Shown here piece after piece: positions 8,060 through 15,824 of a DNA stretch of 64,000 bases. The stretch is from positions 124,001 to 188,000 of the forward strand of contig NZ_CACVBR010000003.1 of assembly GCF_902728265.1 (NCBI RefSeq). Direction: 5' to 3'. Position 1 is the stretch's first letter. Each line of letters starts with the position of its first letter. The translations under genes and the position numbers were made by a program. Below the pieces are notes generated by a model. It did no database searches, was not told where the DNA came from, and worked only from the letters and a program-made list of their open reading frames with translations. The DNA is from Chryseobacterium potabilaquae (GTDB lineage Bacteria; Bacteroidota; Bacteroidia; Flavobacteriales; Weeksellaceae).

Positions 8060-9352
8060 ATGATGTACAAACAAAATTTTAAAATAATTTTATCATTTTC
8101 CCTCATATTCCTCTGTCATCTTATTTTTTCACAAAAGAAGTTTACTATCGTTTTAGATGCTGGGCATGGAGGTAGTGATCATGGTGCCAACCGCACATAT
8201 GCTGATATTGGAAGAGTGGCAGAAAAAGATGTTACCCTTGCTATTACTCTCAAAGTGGGGGCTATGCTTGAAAAAAGTAAAGATTTTAAAGTAATATATA
8301 CTCGCAAAATTGATGAATACCCTTCACTATCGGATCGAACCAATTTAGCTAATAGAAGTAAGGCTGATCTTTTTGTGTCCATCCACTGTAACTCTTCTCA
8401 AAGGCCAACCGCTTATGGAACTGAAACTTATGTCCAGGGGCCTAATCAAAATGACGAAAACTTAGAAGTAGCAAAAAGAGAAAATGATGTGATTTTTCTG
8501 GACGAAAAAGATAAACAAACGTTTGGATCTTATAATCCCAATTCACCGGAATCTTTAATTGCATTGAAGCTACAACAAAGTAAATATCTCGAATCCAGTC
8601 TTCTCTTGGGAGGCTTGGTAGAGGATAATTTTGTAAATAAAGACAATCGATTCTCGAGAGGTGTTTTCCAAAAAAACTTACACGTTCTTCGAATGAATGC
8701 GATGCCATCCGTTCTTATAGAAACCGGATTTATCAATCATCCTGAAGAAAGTCATTATTTAGCTTCAGATAAAGGGCAGAGTGAAATTGCAGAAAGTATC
8801 TATAGTGCTATTATAGATTATAAAAAAGCTATTGATAGAAAGTCCGGAGGAATTGTTACTACCACAAAACCTCAAGAACCGGAAAAACTGGCAGAAGTAT
8901 CTTTAAAAAATGACTTTAGAATACTATTGATGAGCTCTCCTACAAAATACAATGATGGAGACCCTGCTTTAAAAGGATTAAATTACATACTTCCTATTAA
9001 AGAAAATGGTCAATATAAATATTATTACGGGGTTACAAATTTGGCTTCTGTAAGAGACATTAATATAAAAACAGCAAAAGATGCAGGCTTCCGAAATGCA
9101 TATGCTGTAGGGTTTATGCCTAATCAAAAAATAAGTTCAGGCTATTATACTCTCGAATTATATACAGGAGAAAAATTGAATGGTAACTCCTACATTCTCC
9201 AGGCTTTAAAAGGAGTGGATAGAGATAAAGAAAGCGGTGTATTTTACTACACTTATGGAAAAGTTTACACATTAGAGGATGCCGTAAAGCTTCAAAAAGA
9301 AGTAGAATCCAAGGGAATTAAAAATACAATAATTCAAAAAATTTATAAATAA
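8060..9352 (+). CDS. Secreted N-acetylmuramoyl-L-alanine amidase
   Basis: Periplasmic zinc amidase (Amidase_3 family) that cuts the bond between muramic acid and the stem peptide during cell separation. The 430 residues begin with a signal peptide ending near LIFSQ. The zinc and catalytic residues are all visible: His36 in LDAGHGG, Glu55 in GRVAEKDV, His109 in SIHCN and Glu221 in VLIETGF. The C-terminal part (about residues 290-430) resembles a SPOR-like or accessory domain and is less certain. Two adjacent ATGs (8060 and 8063) are equally possible starts. It is divergent from lptD. Confidence 0.92.
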   Translation: MMYKQNFKIILSFSLIFLCHLIFSQKKFTIVLDAGHGGSDHGANRTYADIGRVAEKDVTLAITLKVGAMLEKSKDFKVIYTRKIDEYPSLSDRTNLANRSKADLFVSIHCNSSQRPTAYGTETYVQGPNQNDENLEVAKRENDVIFLDEKDKQTFGSYNPNSPESLIALKLQQSKYLESSLLLGGLVEDNFVNKDNRFSRGVFQKNLHVLRMNAMPSVLIETGFINHPEESHYLASDKGQSEIAESIYSAIIDYKKAIDRKSGGIVTTTKPQEPEKLAEVSLKNDFRILLMSSPTKYNDGDPALKGLNYILPIKENGQYKYYYGVTNLASVRDINIKTAKDAGFRNAYAVGFMPNQKISSGYYTLELYTGEKLNGNSYILQALKGVDRDKESGVFYYTYGKVYTLEDAVKLQKEVESKGIKNTIIQKIYK

Positions 9353-9365
9353 CTCTAAAAATAAT

Positions 9366-9396
9366 TTTGAAGTTAAAAAGTTAATGTTTACTTTTG
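9366..9396 (+). promoter_or_regulatory. Promoter of the first tRNA-Glu gene
   Basis: TTTG at 9366-9369, a 19-base spacer and TACTTTTG at 9389-9396 match the Bacteroidota consensus TTTG-N19-TAnnTTTG exactly. The predicted start near 9403 is a few bases before the tRNA at 9411. Confidence 0.85.
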
Positions 9397-9410
9397 CAAC
9401 CTCAAAATTA

Positions 9411-9482
9411 GGCCTATTCGTCTAGTGGTTAGGACTCAAGATTTTCATTCTTGCAACAGGGGTTCGATTCCCCTATAGGCTA
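9411..9482 (+). tRNA. tRNA-Glu (anticodon TTC)
   Basis: A 72-base cloverleaf without encoded CCA. The acceptor stem GGCCTAT pairs with ATAGGCT (first pair G-T). The anticodon stem CAAGA/TCTTG encloses the loop TTTTCAT with anticodon TTC, and the T-arm is GGGGTTCGATTCCCC. The body differs from the two later tRNA-Glu copies in the acceptor, D and anticodon stems. It has its own consensus promoter and is probably co-transcribed with the small gene starting at 9497. Confidence 0.96.
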
Positions 9483-9496
9483 CAAAATTTTATATC

Positions 9497-9820
9497 ATGC
9501 TGGATTTAAAAATACAAGAAGCGAAATTGCTTTTTAAGAAAATCCACTCTTACCCAAAAAGTTATGATTTAAAAATCAATGAGGATGGAATAATCACAGG
9601 CAGAGATGATAAAATAAGTTTCAGACTTTACAGGAACGGAGAAAGGGTAGCCTTTGAAGTAACTATTGATGGAATTACTTTCACCAATACTACGGGAGAA
9701 TGGAACAACGCGATGATCATGCTAGGGAGCACGATCAGGAAATTAGAAAAAGAAGAAGAAAATATAAAAATAGATCAAGCAATGAATAAACTTAGAAAAT
9801 ATTTATCTGACGAAAATTAA
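9497..9820 (+). CDS. Hypothetical cytoplasmic protein, 107 residues
   Basis: I do not recognise the family. The protein has no signal peptide or membrane segment. It alternates hydrophobic and charged residues in a way that suggests a small beta-sheet region (about residues 20-75, with EDGIITGRDDK and VAFEVTIDGITFTN) followed by a charged helix (about 78-105, with IRKLEKEEENIKID). It starts 14 bases after the first tRNA-Glu and has no promoter of its own that I can see, so it is probably transcribed with that tRNA. rpsT follows from a separate promoter. Confidence 0.7.
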   Translation: MLDLKIQEAKLLFKKIHSYPKSYDLKINEDGIITGRDDKISFRLYRNGERVAFEVTIDGITFTNTTGEWNNAMIMLGSTIRKLEKEEENIKIDQAMNKLRKYLSDEN

Positions 9821-9836
9821 ATTTTTTCAAAATAAA

Positions 9837-9868
9837 TTTGGCAGATAAAAAAAAAGTTTATACTTTTG
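9837..9868 (+). promoter_or_regulatory. Promoter of rpsT
   Basis: TTTG at 9837-9840, a 20-base spacer and TACTTTTG at 9861-9868 match the Bacteroidota promoter consensus. The -7 octamer is the same one used by the tRNA-Glu promoter at 9389-9396. The rpsT ATG lies at 9887, so the leader would be about 12 bases. Confidence 0.8.
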
Positions 9869-9886
9869 CACTCACATTTGAACGAT

Positions 9887-10141
9887 ATGGCAAATCATAA
9901 ATCAGCACTAAAGAGAATTAGACAAAACGAAGCAAGAAGACTTCGTAATAGATACTACCACAAGACTGCTAGATCAGCTATGAAGATTCTGAGAAATGAA
10001 GAAGATAAAGCTGCTGCTACAGAACAATTGCCAAAGGTAATCTCTTTGTTGGATAAATTAGCTAAGAAAAATATTATCCATAAAAACAAAGCGGCTAACT
10101 TAAAAAGCAAATTAACTAAGCACGTTAACAAACTAGCTTAA
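9887..10141 (+). CDS. rpsT: 30S ribosomal protein S20
   Basis: Small-subunit protein that binds 16S rRNA helices 9 and 44. The 84 residues are typical: the start [20 protein letters not shown], a lysine/arginine-rich triple helix and a basic C-terminus. The start at 9887 is chosen over the in-frame ATG at 9866 because MANHKS is the universal S20 N-terminus and because 9866 lies in the -7 promoter box. Two tRNA-Glu genes follow, the first only 11 bases after the stop, with no promoter between, so a joint transcript is likely. Confidence 0.97.
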   Translation: MANHKSALKRIRQNEARRLRNRYYHKTARSAMKILRNEEDKAAATEQLPKVISLLDKLAKKNIIHKNKAANLKSKLTKHVNKLA

Positions 10142-10152
10142 TAAGTATAGTA

Positions 10153-10224
10153 GGCCCGTTCGTCTATCGGTTAGGACCTCAGATTTTCATTCTGGTAAGA
10201 GGGGTTCGATTCCCCTACGGGCTA
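10153..10224 (+). tRNA. tRNA-Glu (anticodon TTC), second copy
   Basis: 72 bases without encoded CCA. The acceptor stem GGCCCGT pairs with ACGGGCT, the anticodon loop is TTTTCAT and the T-arm is GGGGTTCGATTCCCC. It is identical to the third copy at 10290-10361. It lies immediately after rpsT, apparently in the same transcript. Confidence 0.96.
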
Positions 10225-10289
10225 CAAAACTAAGAGTTGATAAACTTATAAAAACAAAACTAACACACTTTAATTAGTGGAAGATAGAG

Positions 10290-10361
10290 GGCCCGTTCGT
10301 CTATCGGTTAGGACCTCAGATTTTCATTCTGGTAAGAGGGGTTCGATTCCCCTACGGGCTA
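10290..10361 (+). tRNA. tRNA-Glu (anticodon TTC), third copy
   Basis: Identical in sequence to the copy at 10153-10224, with a 65-base spacer between them. A strong terminator follows at 10381. The pair is a recent tandem duplication or is kept identical by gene conversion. Confidence 0.96.
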
Positions 10362-10380
10362 CAAAACTTCAAGGTTTAGT

Positions 10381-10410
10381 CTCTGATTCTAAAGAATCAG
10401 AGATTTTTTG
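10381..10410 (+). terminator. Terminator of the rpsT-tRNA-Glu transcript
   Basis: A perfect 10-base stem (CTCTGATTCT with AGAATCAGAG, 10381-10390 and 10393-10402) is followed by ATTTTTTG, a strong intrinsic terminator 20 bases after the last tRNA. Confidence 0.9.
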
Positions 10411-10412
10411 TT

Positions 10413-11580
10413 TTATCTGAGATTTTTCATTATTTACCGAATCTTTATGGATAAGCGATCTACATTCTTTAAACAGTTTTCTATATATTTTATTAAAAGC
10501 TAAATAAGAATATTACATATCCTAATTAATCTTATTTTAAAACTTACTAAATCAATAAGAAAAAAACATCTCCATCTCAGCTATTATTAATTCTATTAGA
10601 TTTCTAAAACAGATGCAATAGTATTTTATACTGAGGGATTTTATAATATCTTTCAGGTGTAATATCATCAATCTGTGATCTTGTTTGCATTTCATAGCTA
10701 TTGTAACTAACCTATTAAGTTTGAACCCTTCTATGTACTTCACTTTGATGGTGCATAATTAATTCTTTTGAGATATCTGCTCCTTCTAAGACGTTTATAA
10801 ACTAAGCTAGAATACTTCCACATATTTCAAGCCGGAAAACGGTAGGCATATTCTGAATTTATCTAAAACTTGCTATACAAAAACACAATAAAGAAAAACT
10901 TGTAATTCTTTTATTATGGTTCTGCAATTTGAAATATTTTCTCCATAAAGTGATAATTTCAATTGAGGGAAATCTCCTTCAATACAAATTTTCCAACCGG
11001 CAAATATTATCGTATTATTTTATTTTTAAATTCTCACTCTACTATTCTATGCCTGCGTAATCTCTTATCATTTTATGACATTCATCATTTTTTTCGATTT
11101 TGTAATGATTGTTTTATGTGAGATGTAAATTATTGTTGTTATTTTGCAAACCAATGATAGAAAAAACTACAATAAAATTATTCAGAATTGATATTTAATT
11201 TGACAGTATAGTCAACTTTAAAAAAGCTGAAAAAGAGGAAATACTACAGAATTTAGACTTATATCTTAAATTATCAATGAAATAAATAAACACTCCATAT
11301 TATTTCATTACCAAAATTAAAACATAAGATTCGAAACTCATACAAATAATTTCCAACACTCAATTTTTGACTCATATGGTAAAAATTGAGTTGGTCATAA
11401 TTTCTCAATCATTATCCACCCATTTATGGGACTTCAATACGATTAAAGTATTGTTCAATAAAATAATTTATCATTTTATTGAAAACTCCAGTTATTAATA
11501 CAATGATAAACAAGAGAAATAATTTATTTTTTTTAAAATTTATTTAATCTAAATAAAAAATAACAATTTAAACAACGTTT
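10413..11580. other. Gene-free stretch with strong hairpins
   Basis: No protein or RNA gene is recognisable in these 1168 bases on either strand. The only open frame, 63 codons on the minus strand at 10552-10743, has no recognisable product. The right end holds three consecutive inverted repeats: 11358-11391 (11-base arms), 11435-11453 (6-base arms) and 11454-11483 (11-base arms). No partial tRNA copy, transposase remnant or TAnnTTTG promoter box was found. It may be decayed sequence, or the hairpin part may be regulatory for the gene starting at 11581. Confidence 0.55.
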
Positions 11581-12486
11581 ATGAAAAAAAACACTATTCT
11601 TTTAGCGATTGCCATGTTTGTAAGCTCCGTAATCGGATCAACAACTTACGCTCAAATACAAGCACCTGCTACACTACCCTATTATCAAACATTTTCAATG
11701 GGGAACGATTTTACATTCGTGAATGGGAGACAAGTAAATAAATGGTCGGAGGATATTAAAACAGGTACTAATGATCGTTTTATTCATGTTATTCCAGACA
11801 ATCTTTCTACTAATCAACCTACTATGCAAGGAAATATTGTCCATGCTTATAGAGAATTTTCTATTCCTGCTAGGATAACCAATGCTACTCTAAAATTTGA
11901 TTATAAGGCACCCGGAAAAACATTTAAAGTAGATGGGCATACATTAGGAAGCTTACTAAAGGTATGGTTAGTTCCTACCAATTACGGACATAATTTTGTA
12001 GCAGGAGTTCCCATTTATGGTGCACCCAACGCTAATGCAGTATTAGTGGCCATACTTACAGAAAAGGACAACTGGACAACATATATCAATAATACATTAA
12101 ATTTAAGTAATTATGCAGGCTCAAAAGTTCGTCTATTATTCGAATGGACAAATATGAATTCAGCACAAGGTCCTTTTGGTGCAATAGATAACATTTACCT
12201 ATCTACTAGCCAACAAATGAATAAATTAGCTAGTCCTTCTACTCAATTAGATATTCAAATCTACCCGAATCCTGTTACTGAAATATTATACGTAAAGAAT
12301 CTTAATAAAAAAGTAAGCTACAGCATATATAGAATTTCTAATGGGGAAGCTGTAGTAAATAATCAAATAAATGAAACCGGAGCTAATTTTATTAATGTAA
12401 GCATGATACAACCTGGTTATTATACCATCGAATTTAAAGATGAAAAAGGCCAAGTATTAGATGTAAAGAAGTTTATTAAAAAATAA
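11581..12486 (+). CDS. T9SS-secreted protein with cleaved-adhesin-like domain
   Basis: A 301-residue secreted protein. The signal peptide is MKKNTILLAIAMFVSSVIG and onward, with cleavage near TTYAQ. The middle (about residues 30-205) resembles the jelly-roll adhesin modules (cleaved adhesin / choice-of-anchor J type) of Bacteroidota: it has an aromatic N-terminal strand (LPYYQTFSMG) and near its end the segment GPFGAIDNIYL. Residues 225-301 are a type A T9SS sorting domain, starting IYPNPVTEILYVKN and ending in a basic tail (VKKFIKK). It therefore leaves through the type IX system and is displayed or released. The binding target is unknown. Confidence 0.82.
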   Translation: MKKNTILLAIAMFVSSVIGSTTYAQIQAPATLPYYQTFSMGNDFTFVNGRQVNKWSEDIKTGTNDRFIHVIPDNLSTNQPTMQGNIVHAYREFSIPARITNATLKFDYKAPGKTFKVDGHTLGSLLKVWLVPTNYGHNFVAGVPIYGAPNANAVLVAILTEKDNWTTYINNTLNLSNYAGSKVRLLFEWTNMNSAQGPFGAIDNIYLSTSQQMNKLASPSTQLDIQIYPNPVTEILYVKNLNKKVSYSIYRISNGEAVVNNQINETGANFINVSMIQPGYYTIEFKDEKGQVLDVKKFIKK

Positions 12487-12511
12487 CACTATTTTCTCTA
12501 AAATAACTTAT

Positions 12512-12539
12512 ATAGCCCCGGTTTTTATACTGGGGCTAT
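12512..12539 (+). terminator. Hairpin after the T9SS protein gene
   Basis: ATAGCCCC (12512-12519) pairs with GGGGCTAT (12532-12539) across a 12-base loop, 26 bases after the stop. The tail TATTATAT is not a clean T-run, so termination is likely but not certain. Confidence 0.55.
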
Positions 12540-12693
12540 TATATTATATACAGAATATATTACCCATCACAATATCCTAATAGTACTACTACTATAGCAT
12601 TTGTAATAATATATTGAATATCAATAAAATCAATATGTTACACTTTTATTTCGTATAATTTCTTTGTAATATTATACATTAAAAATACATTTT

Positions 12694-13728
12694 ATGAAAA
12701 TTTCATCTATTCTTTTTAGTATATCCATACTAATAGGCTCACAATCTCTTGCACAGAAGCCTTTAAAAGTACCTGAGAAAACGTTACCTATTCCTACAAC
12801 AGTTAGCCCTCAGATGCAAAAGTTAATTGGGGCTCCTTACAGAACAGATTGGGATGTTTTACCACAAACAGGCGAACAATGGAAAGTCATAGCGGATTCA
12901 GATGCAAAAGCTGCGCAAAAAACATTACCTGAACTCGCAAAATTAATGAAAGTAAAAGTAGAACCTATCATAATCGAAGGAGTTCGTGCCTACATGATTA
13001 CACCGGAAACGATTGCTCCCCACAATAATAATCGTATACTTATTAATATGCATGGCGGTTGCTATGTATTAAATGCTAGGGAAGCAGGATTACCTGAAGC
13101 AGTTATGCTTGCAGGTTTTGGAGGATATAAGGTAGTAGCTGTTGATTATAGAATGCCTCCTGAAGCATTTTATCCTGGAGCTCTTGATGATGGAATGAAA
13201 GTTTGGAAAGCTCTTTTAAAAACCAACAAACCGGAAAATATTGGAATCTTTGGTACTTCAGCAGGGGGAGCATTAACACTTGCAATGGTATTAAAGGCAA
13301 AATCAGAAAATATACCGATGCCGGGAGCTATTGCATCAGGAACCCCCATGTCGGACGTTACAAAAACCGGAGATACTTTCTATACGAATGAACTAGTGGA
13401 TAATATACTGGTTTCCAGAGATGGTTTTTGTGATGCGGGGACTAAAGTGTATGCCAATGGGCATAGCCTGGAAGATCCTCTACTTTCCCCAGTCTATGGT
13501 GACTTAACGGGATTTCCACCAACCATTTTAACAAGTGGTACTCGTGATCTATTGCTTTCCAATACAGTACGTGTACATCGAAAACTAAGACAGGCGAAAG
13601 TGGAAACAGCATTACATGTCTATGAAGGGCAATCACATGCTCATTATTTATTTGATGTAAATGCTCCTGAAACCAAAGAAGTATTCACAGAGATAGCTGA
13701 TTTTCTTGATAAATATATGGGGCAGTAA
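12694..13728 (+). CDS. Secreted alpha/beta hydrolase, HSL-type esterase
   Basis: A 344-residue carboxylesterase of the hormone-sensitive-lipase group, exported to the periplasm or beyond by a signal peptide (cleavage near SQSLAQ). The oxyanion-hole motif is HGG at 120-122 (NMHGGCYV), and the nucleophile is Ser189 in GTSAGG. The acid is probably Asp285 in SGTRDLLL and the histidine His315 in GQSHAHYL. The complete triad indicates an active enzyme, most likely on short acyl esters. It stands alone, convergent with the copper/haem operon, and is flanked by an inverted repeat at 13740-13790. The physiological substrate cannot be told. Confidence 0.87.
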   Translation: MKISSILFSISILIGSQSLAQKPLKVPEKTLPIPTTVSPQMQKLIGAPYRTDWDVLPQTGEQWKVIADSDAKAAQKTLPELAKLMKVKVEPIIIEGVRAYMITPETIAPHNNNRILINMHGGCYVLNAREAGLPEAVMLAGFGGYKVVAVDYRMPPEAFYPGALDDGMKVWKALLKTNKPENIGIFGTSAGGALTLAMVLKAKSENIPMPGAIASGTPMSDVTKTGDTFYTNELVDNILVSRDGFCDAGTKVYANGHSLEDPLLSPVYGDLTGFPPTILTSGTRDLLLSNTVRVHRKLRQAKVETALHVYEGQSHAHYLFDVNAPETKEVFTEIADFLDKYMGQ

Positions 13729-13739
13729 TCCATAGAATT

Positions 13740-13790
13740 TCCAAAGCCTATTTTTAATAAAAACTATAATTTTATAATATAGGCTTTGGA
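13740..13790. terminator. Long inverted repeat between convergent genes
   Basis: Twelve-base arms (TCCAAAGCCTAT at 13740-13751 and ATAGGCTTTGGA at 13779-13790) enclose an AT-rich 27-base loop. It lies between the convergent esterase and barrel-protein genes. There is no strong T-run on either side, so its role as a bidirectional terminator is probable rather than shown. Confidence 0.5.
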
Positions 13791-13823
13791 TATATATTCA
13801 TTCATTTAAAATGAAATAGAATT

Positions 13824-14768
13824 CTAAATTCCAACATTTAGAAAAATACTAAATCTTGATCTCGCAACAATATCTCCTCCAGCTAAACGAGAATAAGTAG
13901 GAAGCATCAATTCACTTCCCAAACTCAAATTTTTATAAGAGGCTTCAAAGCCTAATTTACCATATAAAGCACTTCCTGAAGTGTTAGGAAGCATCTCCTT
14001 AAATTGTTTATTTCCATCATACACTTCGCCTTGAAAACCTAGTTTTCCCGAAAATACCATGGAATCATTTCCCACTATCTGATAAAACCCTGTTGCAGAA
14101 TAATTCCATTGATTTCCGAAACGATAGTATTTTTTATTTTCAGTTTTAATAGTATAATCCGTATTCAATAATACAGCAATTTTATCCTTCTGGAATTTAT
14201 AATTTAGAACCATCTGATAATCCCAACTTCCAGTCCCTAATTGAAAACTTGGATTAACACCAGAAATTCCTTTTTCATTAAATTTCCCTAAAGGAATCTT
14301 TACTCCAAGCCCTCCGTTTAATTGATGAATACTTTCTTTAGAATTTATGAACTGATAAATTCCCATTAGATTAGCATCTCCAATTCCATTAATTTTAACA
14401 TCTCCCTGCATCGTTTTCTTTTCATGAAAATGAAAAGGTAAGCTACCATATAGACTTATTTTCTTTGTTATGGGAATTCTACTCCAAAGTTGAATAGTAT
14501 TGAAATATTGATCTTGTGTAAGATCTTTTACAAATAGGTTTTCTTTTGCTTTATAATGCTGAGCAAAATACTTAATTCCAACAAATTGAGGATTTAATAA
14601 GGATTCAAATCCAGATGCCCCATTGCCCGCAGCACAACCGCAAGTATCACAATCTTCAACAATTATTTGATGATGATTGTCGGGTATGTAAATACTGTCT
14701 ATTGATGTTTTAGCCTGATAAATATTAAATACAATCAGGCTTATTATTATTGTTATTTTTTTCTTCAT
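13824..14768 (-). CDS. Outer-membrane beta-barrel protein of a copper/haem operon
   Basis: A 314-residue exported protein. After the signal peptide (cleavage near IYQAK) come three close cysteines (Cys40, 43, 45 in EDCDTCGCAAG) in a glycine-rich stretch. The rest is made of alternating amphipathic strands with aromatic ends, finishing in SRFSIFLNVGI, as in transporter-like outer-membrane barrels. It starts 9 bases after the stop of the di-haem peroxidase gene and is therefore the third gene of the MbnP-MbnH-barrel operon. It may be the outer-membrane partner of the copper protein. The barrel is inferred from strand pattern; no family name is certain. Confidence 0.68.
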   Translation of the reverse strand: MKKKITIIISLIVFNIYQAKTSIDSIYIPDNHHQIIVEDCDTCGCAAGNGASGFESLLNPQFVGIKYFAQHYKAKENLFVKDLTQDQYFNTIQLWSRIPITKKISLYGSLPFHFHEKKTMQGDVKINGIGDANLMGIYQFINSKESIHQLNGGLGVKIPLGKFNEKGISGVNPSFQLGTGSWDYQMVLNYKFQKDKIAVLLNTDYTIKTENKKYYRFGNQWNYSATGFYQIVGNDSMVFSGKLGFQGEVYDGNKQFKEMLPNTSGSALYGKLGFEASYKNLSLGSELMLPTYSRLAGGDIVARSRFSIFLNVGI

Positions 14769-14777
14769 ATTTTTAAA

Positions 14778-15824
14778 TTACTCCGAGAACTTCGGATTAG
14801 TAATAAAACTCTTATCGGATAATGTTTTCAAAAAGGCAATAATAAATTGCTTTTCTTGAGTATTCATATTGATCCCTACATGCCCATTCTTTTTCAATTC
14901 TACATCAAGATTAGGATTATCTTCAACATTATCAGAATAGAAATTGAGGACTGCTTCTAATGTATAGAAGCGTCCATCATGCATATAAGGAGCTGTATAT
15001 TCAATATTTCTCAAACTAGGAACCCGAAATTTCATCCAATCATTTTGATCCAGAGTCACACGATAACGTCCTGCATCTTTAAACTGGGTATTATAATACA
15101 TTCCAGTATTTCGGAAACTTTCATCCGTAAATAATTCCCCACTATGACAAGAAGCACATTTCTGATTAAACAAGTTCATTCCTTGAGTCTCTTCCACCGT
15201 CAAGTTTTCAAGACCTTGCTTAAATCGATCATACTTTGCATCCGCTGAAATCATAGTAGCCATAAATTGACATAAAGCTTTTAGTATTTTTTCCCCGGTA
15301 ATACTTTCATCTCCATAGGCTGCTTTAAAAAGCTTTTTATATTTAAAATCCGAATTTAATTTTGAAATAATTTCAGGCATTGAACTATCCATCTCATTTT
15401 CTTCAGTAATAGGAATAATGGGCTGATCGTTCAAATTATGAATTACTCCGTCCCATGTATATTTTTTTAGAAATGCCATATTCTGAATAGGGGGTGCATT
15501 GCGAATTCCAACTCTATCATCAACTCCATGACTAACATTATGCCCATGATGAGTAAAGGCATTTTCCTGAATATGACAGAAACCACATGAAATTGTATTG
15601 TTTCTAGACAATCTTCCCTCATAGAATAATTTTCTTCCTAATTCTATCCCATTTTTCGTAATTGGATTTCCTGACGCATCAAAAGTAAGTTCAGGAAAAT
15701 AGGATGGAAAGTGAAGATTAAGAGCCTCGTCTTTTTCTAATGGCTGTATAATTTCTTCGGAACATGAAATACATGTTAAAAAAGAAACAAAAACCAATCC
15801 GATGACAAAAAAAGACTTATTCAT
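14778..15824 (-). CDS. Di-haem cytochrome c peroxidase/MauG family, MbnH-like
   Basis: A periplasmic lipoprotein of 348 residues with two c-type haem sites: C80-x2-C83-H84 (CGFCH) and C223-x2-C226-H227 (CASCH). The segment TAPYMHDGR at 278-286 is typical of the bCcP/MauG superfamily. The N-terminus has a lipobox (FLTCISC). The gene follows an MbnP-like gene directly. In methanotrophs the equivalent enzyme MbnH oxidises a tryptophan of MbnP to kynurenine, so the same role is likely here by context. I start at the ATG at 15824, which gives an 8-base overlap with the MbnP gene; an in-frame ATG at 15833 is possible. Plain peroxidase activity is the alternative. Confidence 0.87.
   Translation of the reverse strand: MNKSFFVIGLVFVSFLTCISCSEEIIQPLEKDEALNLHFPSYFPELTFDASGNPITKNGIELGRKLFYEGRLSRNNTISCGFCHIQENAFTHHGHNVSHGVDDRVGIRNAPPIQNMAFLKKYTWDGVIHNLNDQPIIPITEENEMDSSMPEIISKLNSDFKYKKLFKAAYGDESITGEKILKALCQFMATMISADAKYDRFKQGLENLTVEETQGMNLFNQKCASCHSGELFTDESFRNTGMYYNTQFKDAGRYRVTLDQNDWMKFRVPSLRNIEYTAPYMHDGRFYTLEAVLNFYSDNVEDNPNLDVELKKNGHVGINMNTQEKQFIIAFLKTLSDKSFITNPKFSE

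Noticed and set aside
10552..10743. 63-codon minus-strand frame in the gene-free region
   Set aside because: No signal, motif, promoter or neighbour supports it. I list it only as a possible remnant of a decayed gene.
10361..11580. Integrated element next to the tRNA-Glu genes
   Set aside because: No integrase, no repeated 3' tRNA fragment and no phage or plasmid gene is present, so a genomic island is not supported.
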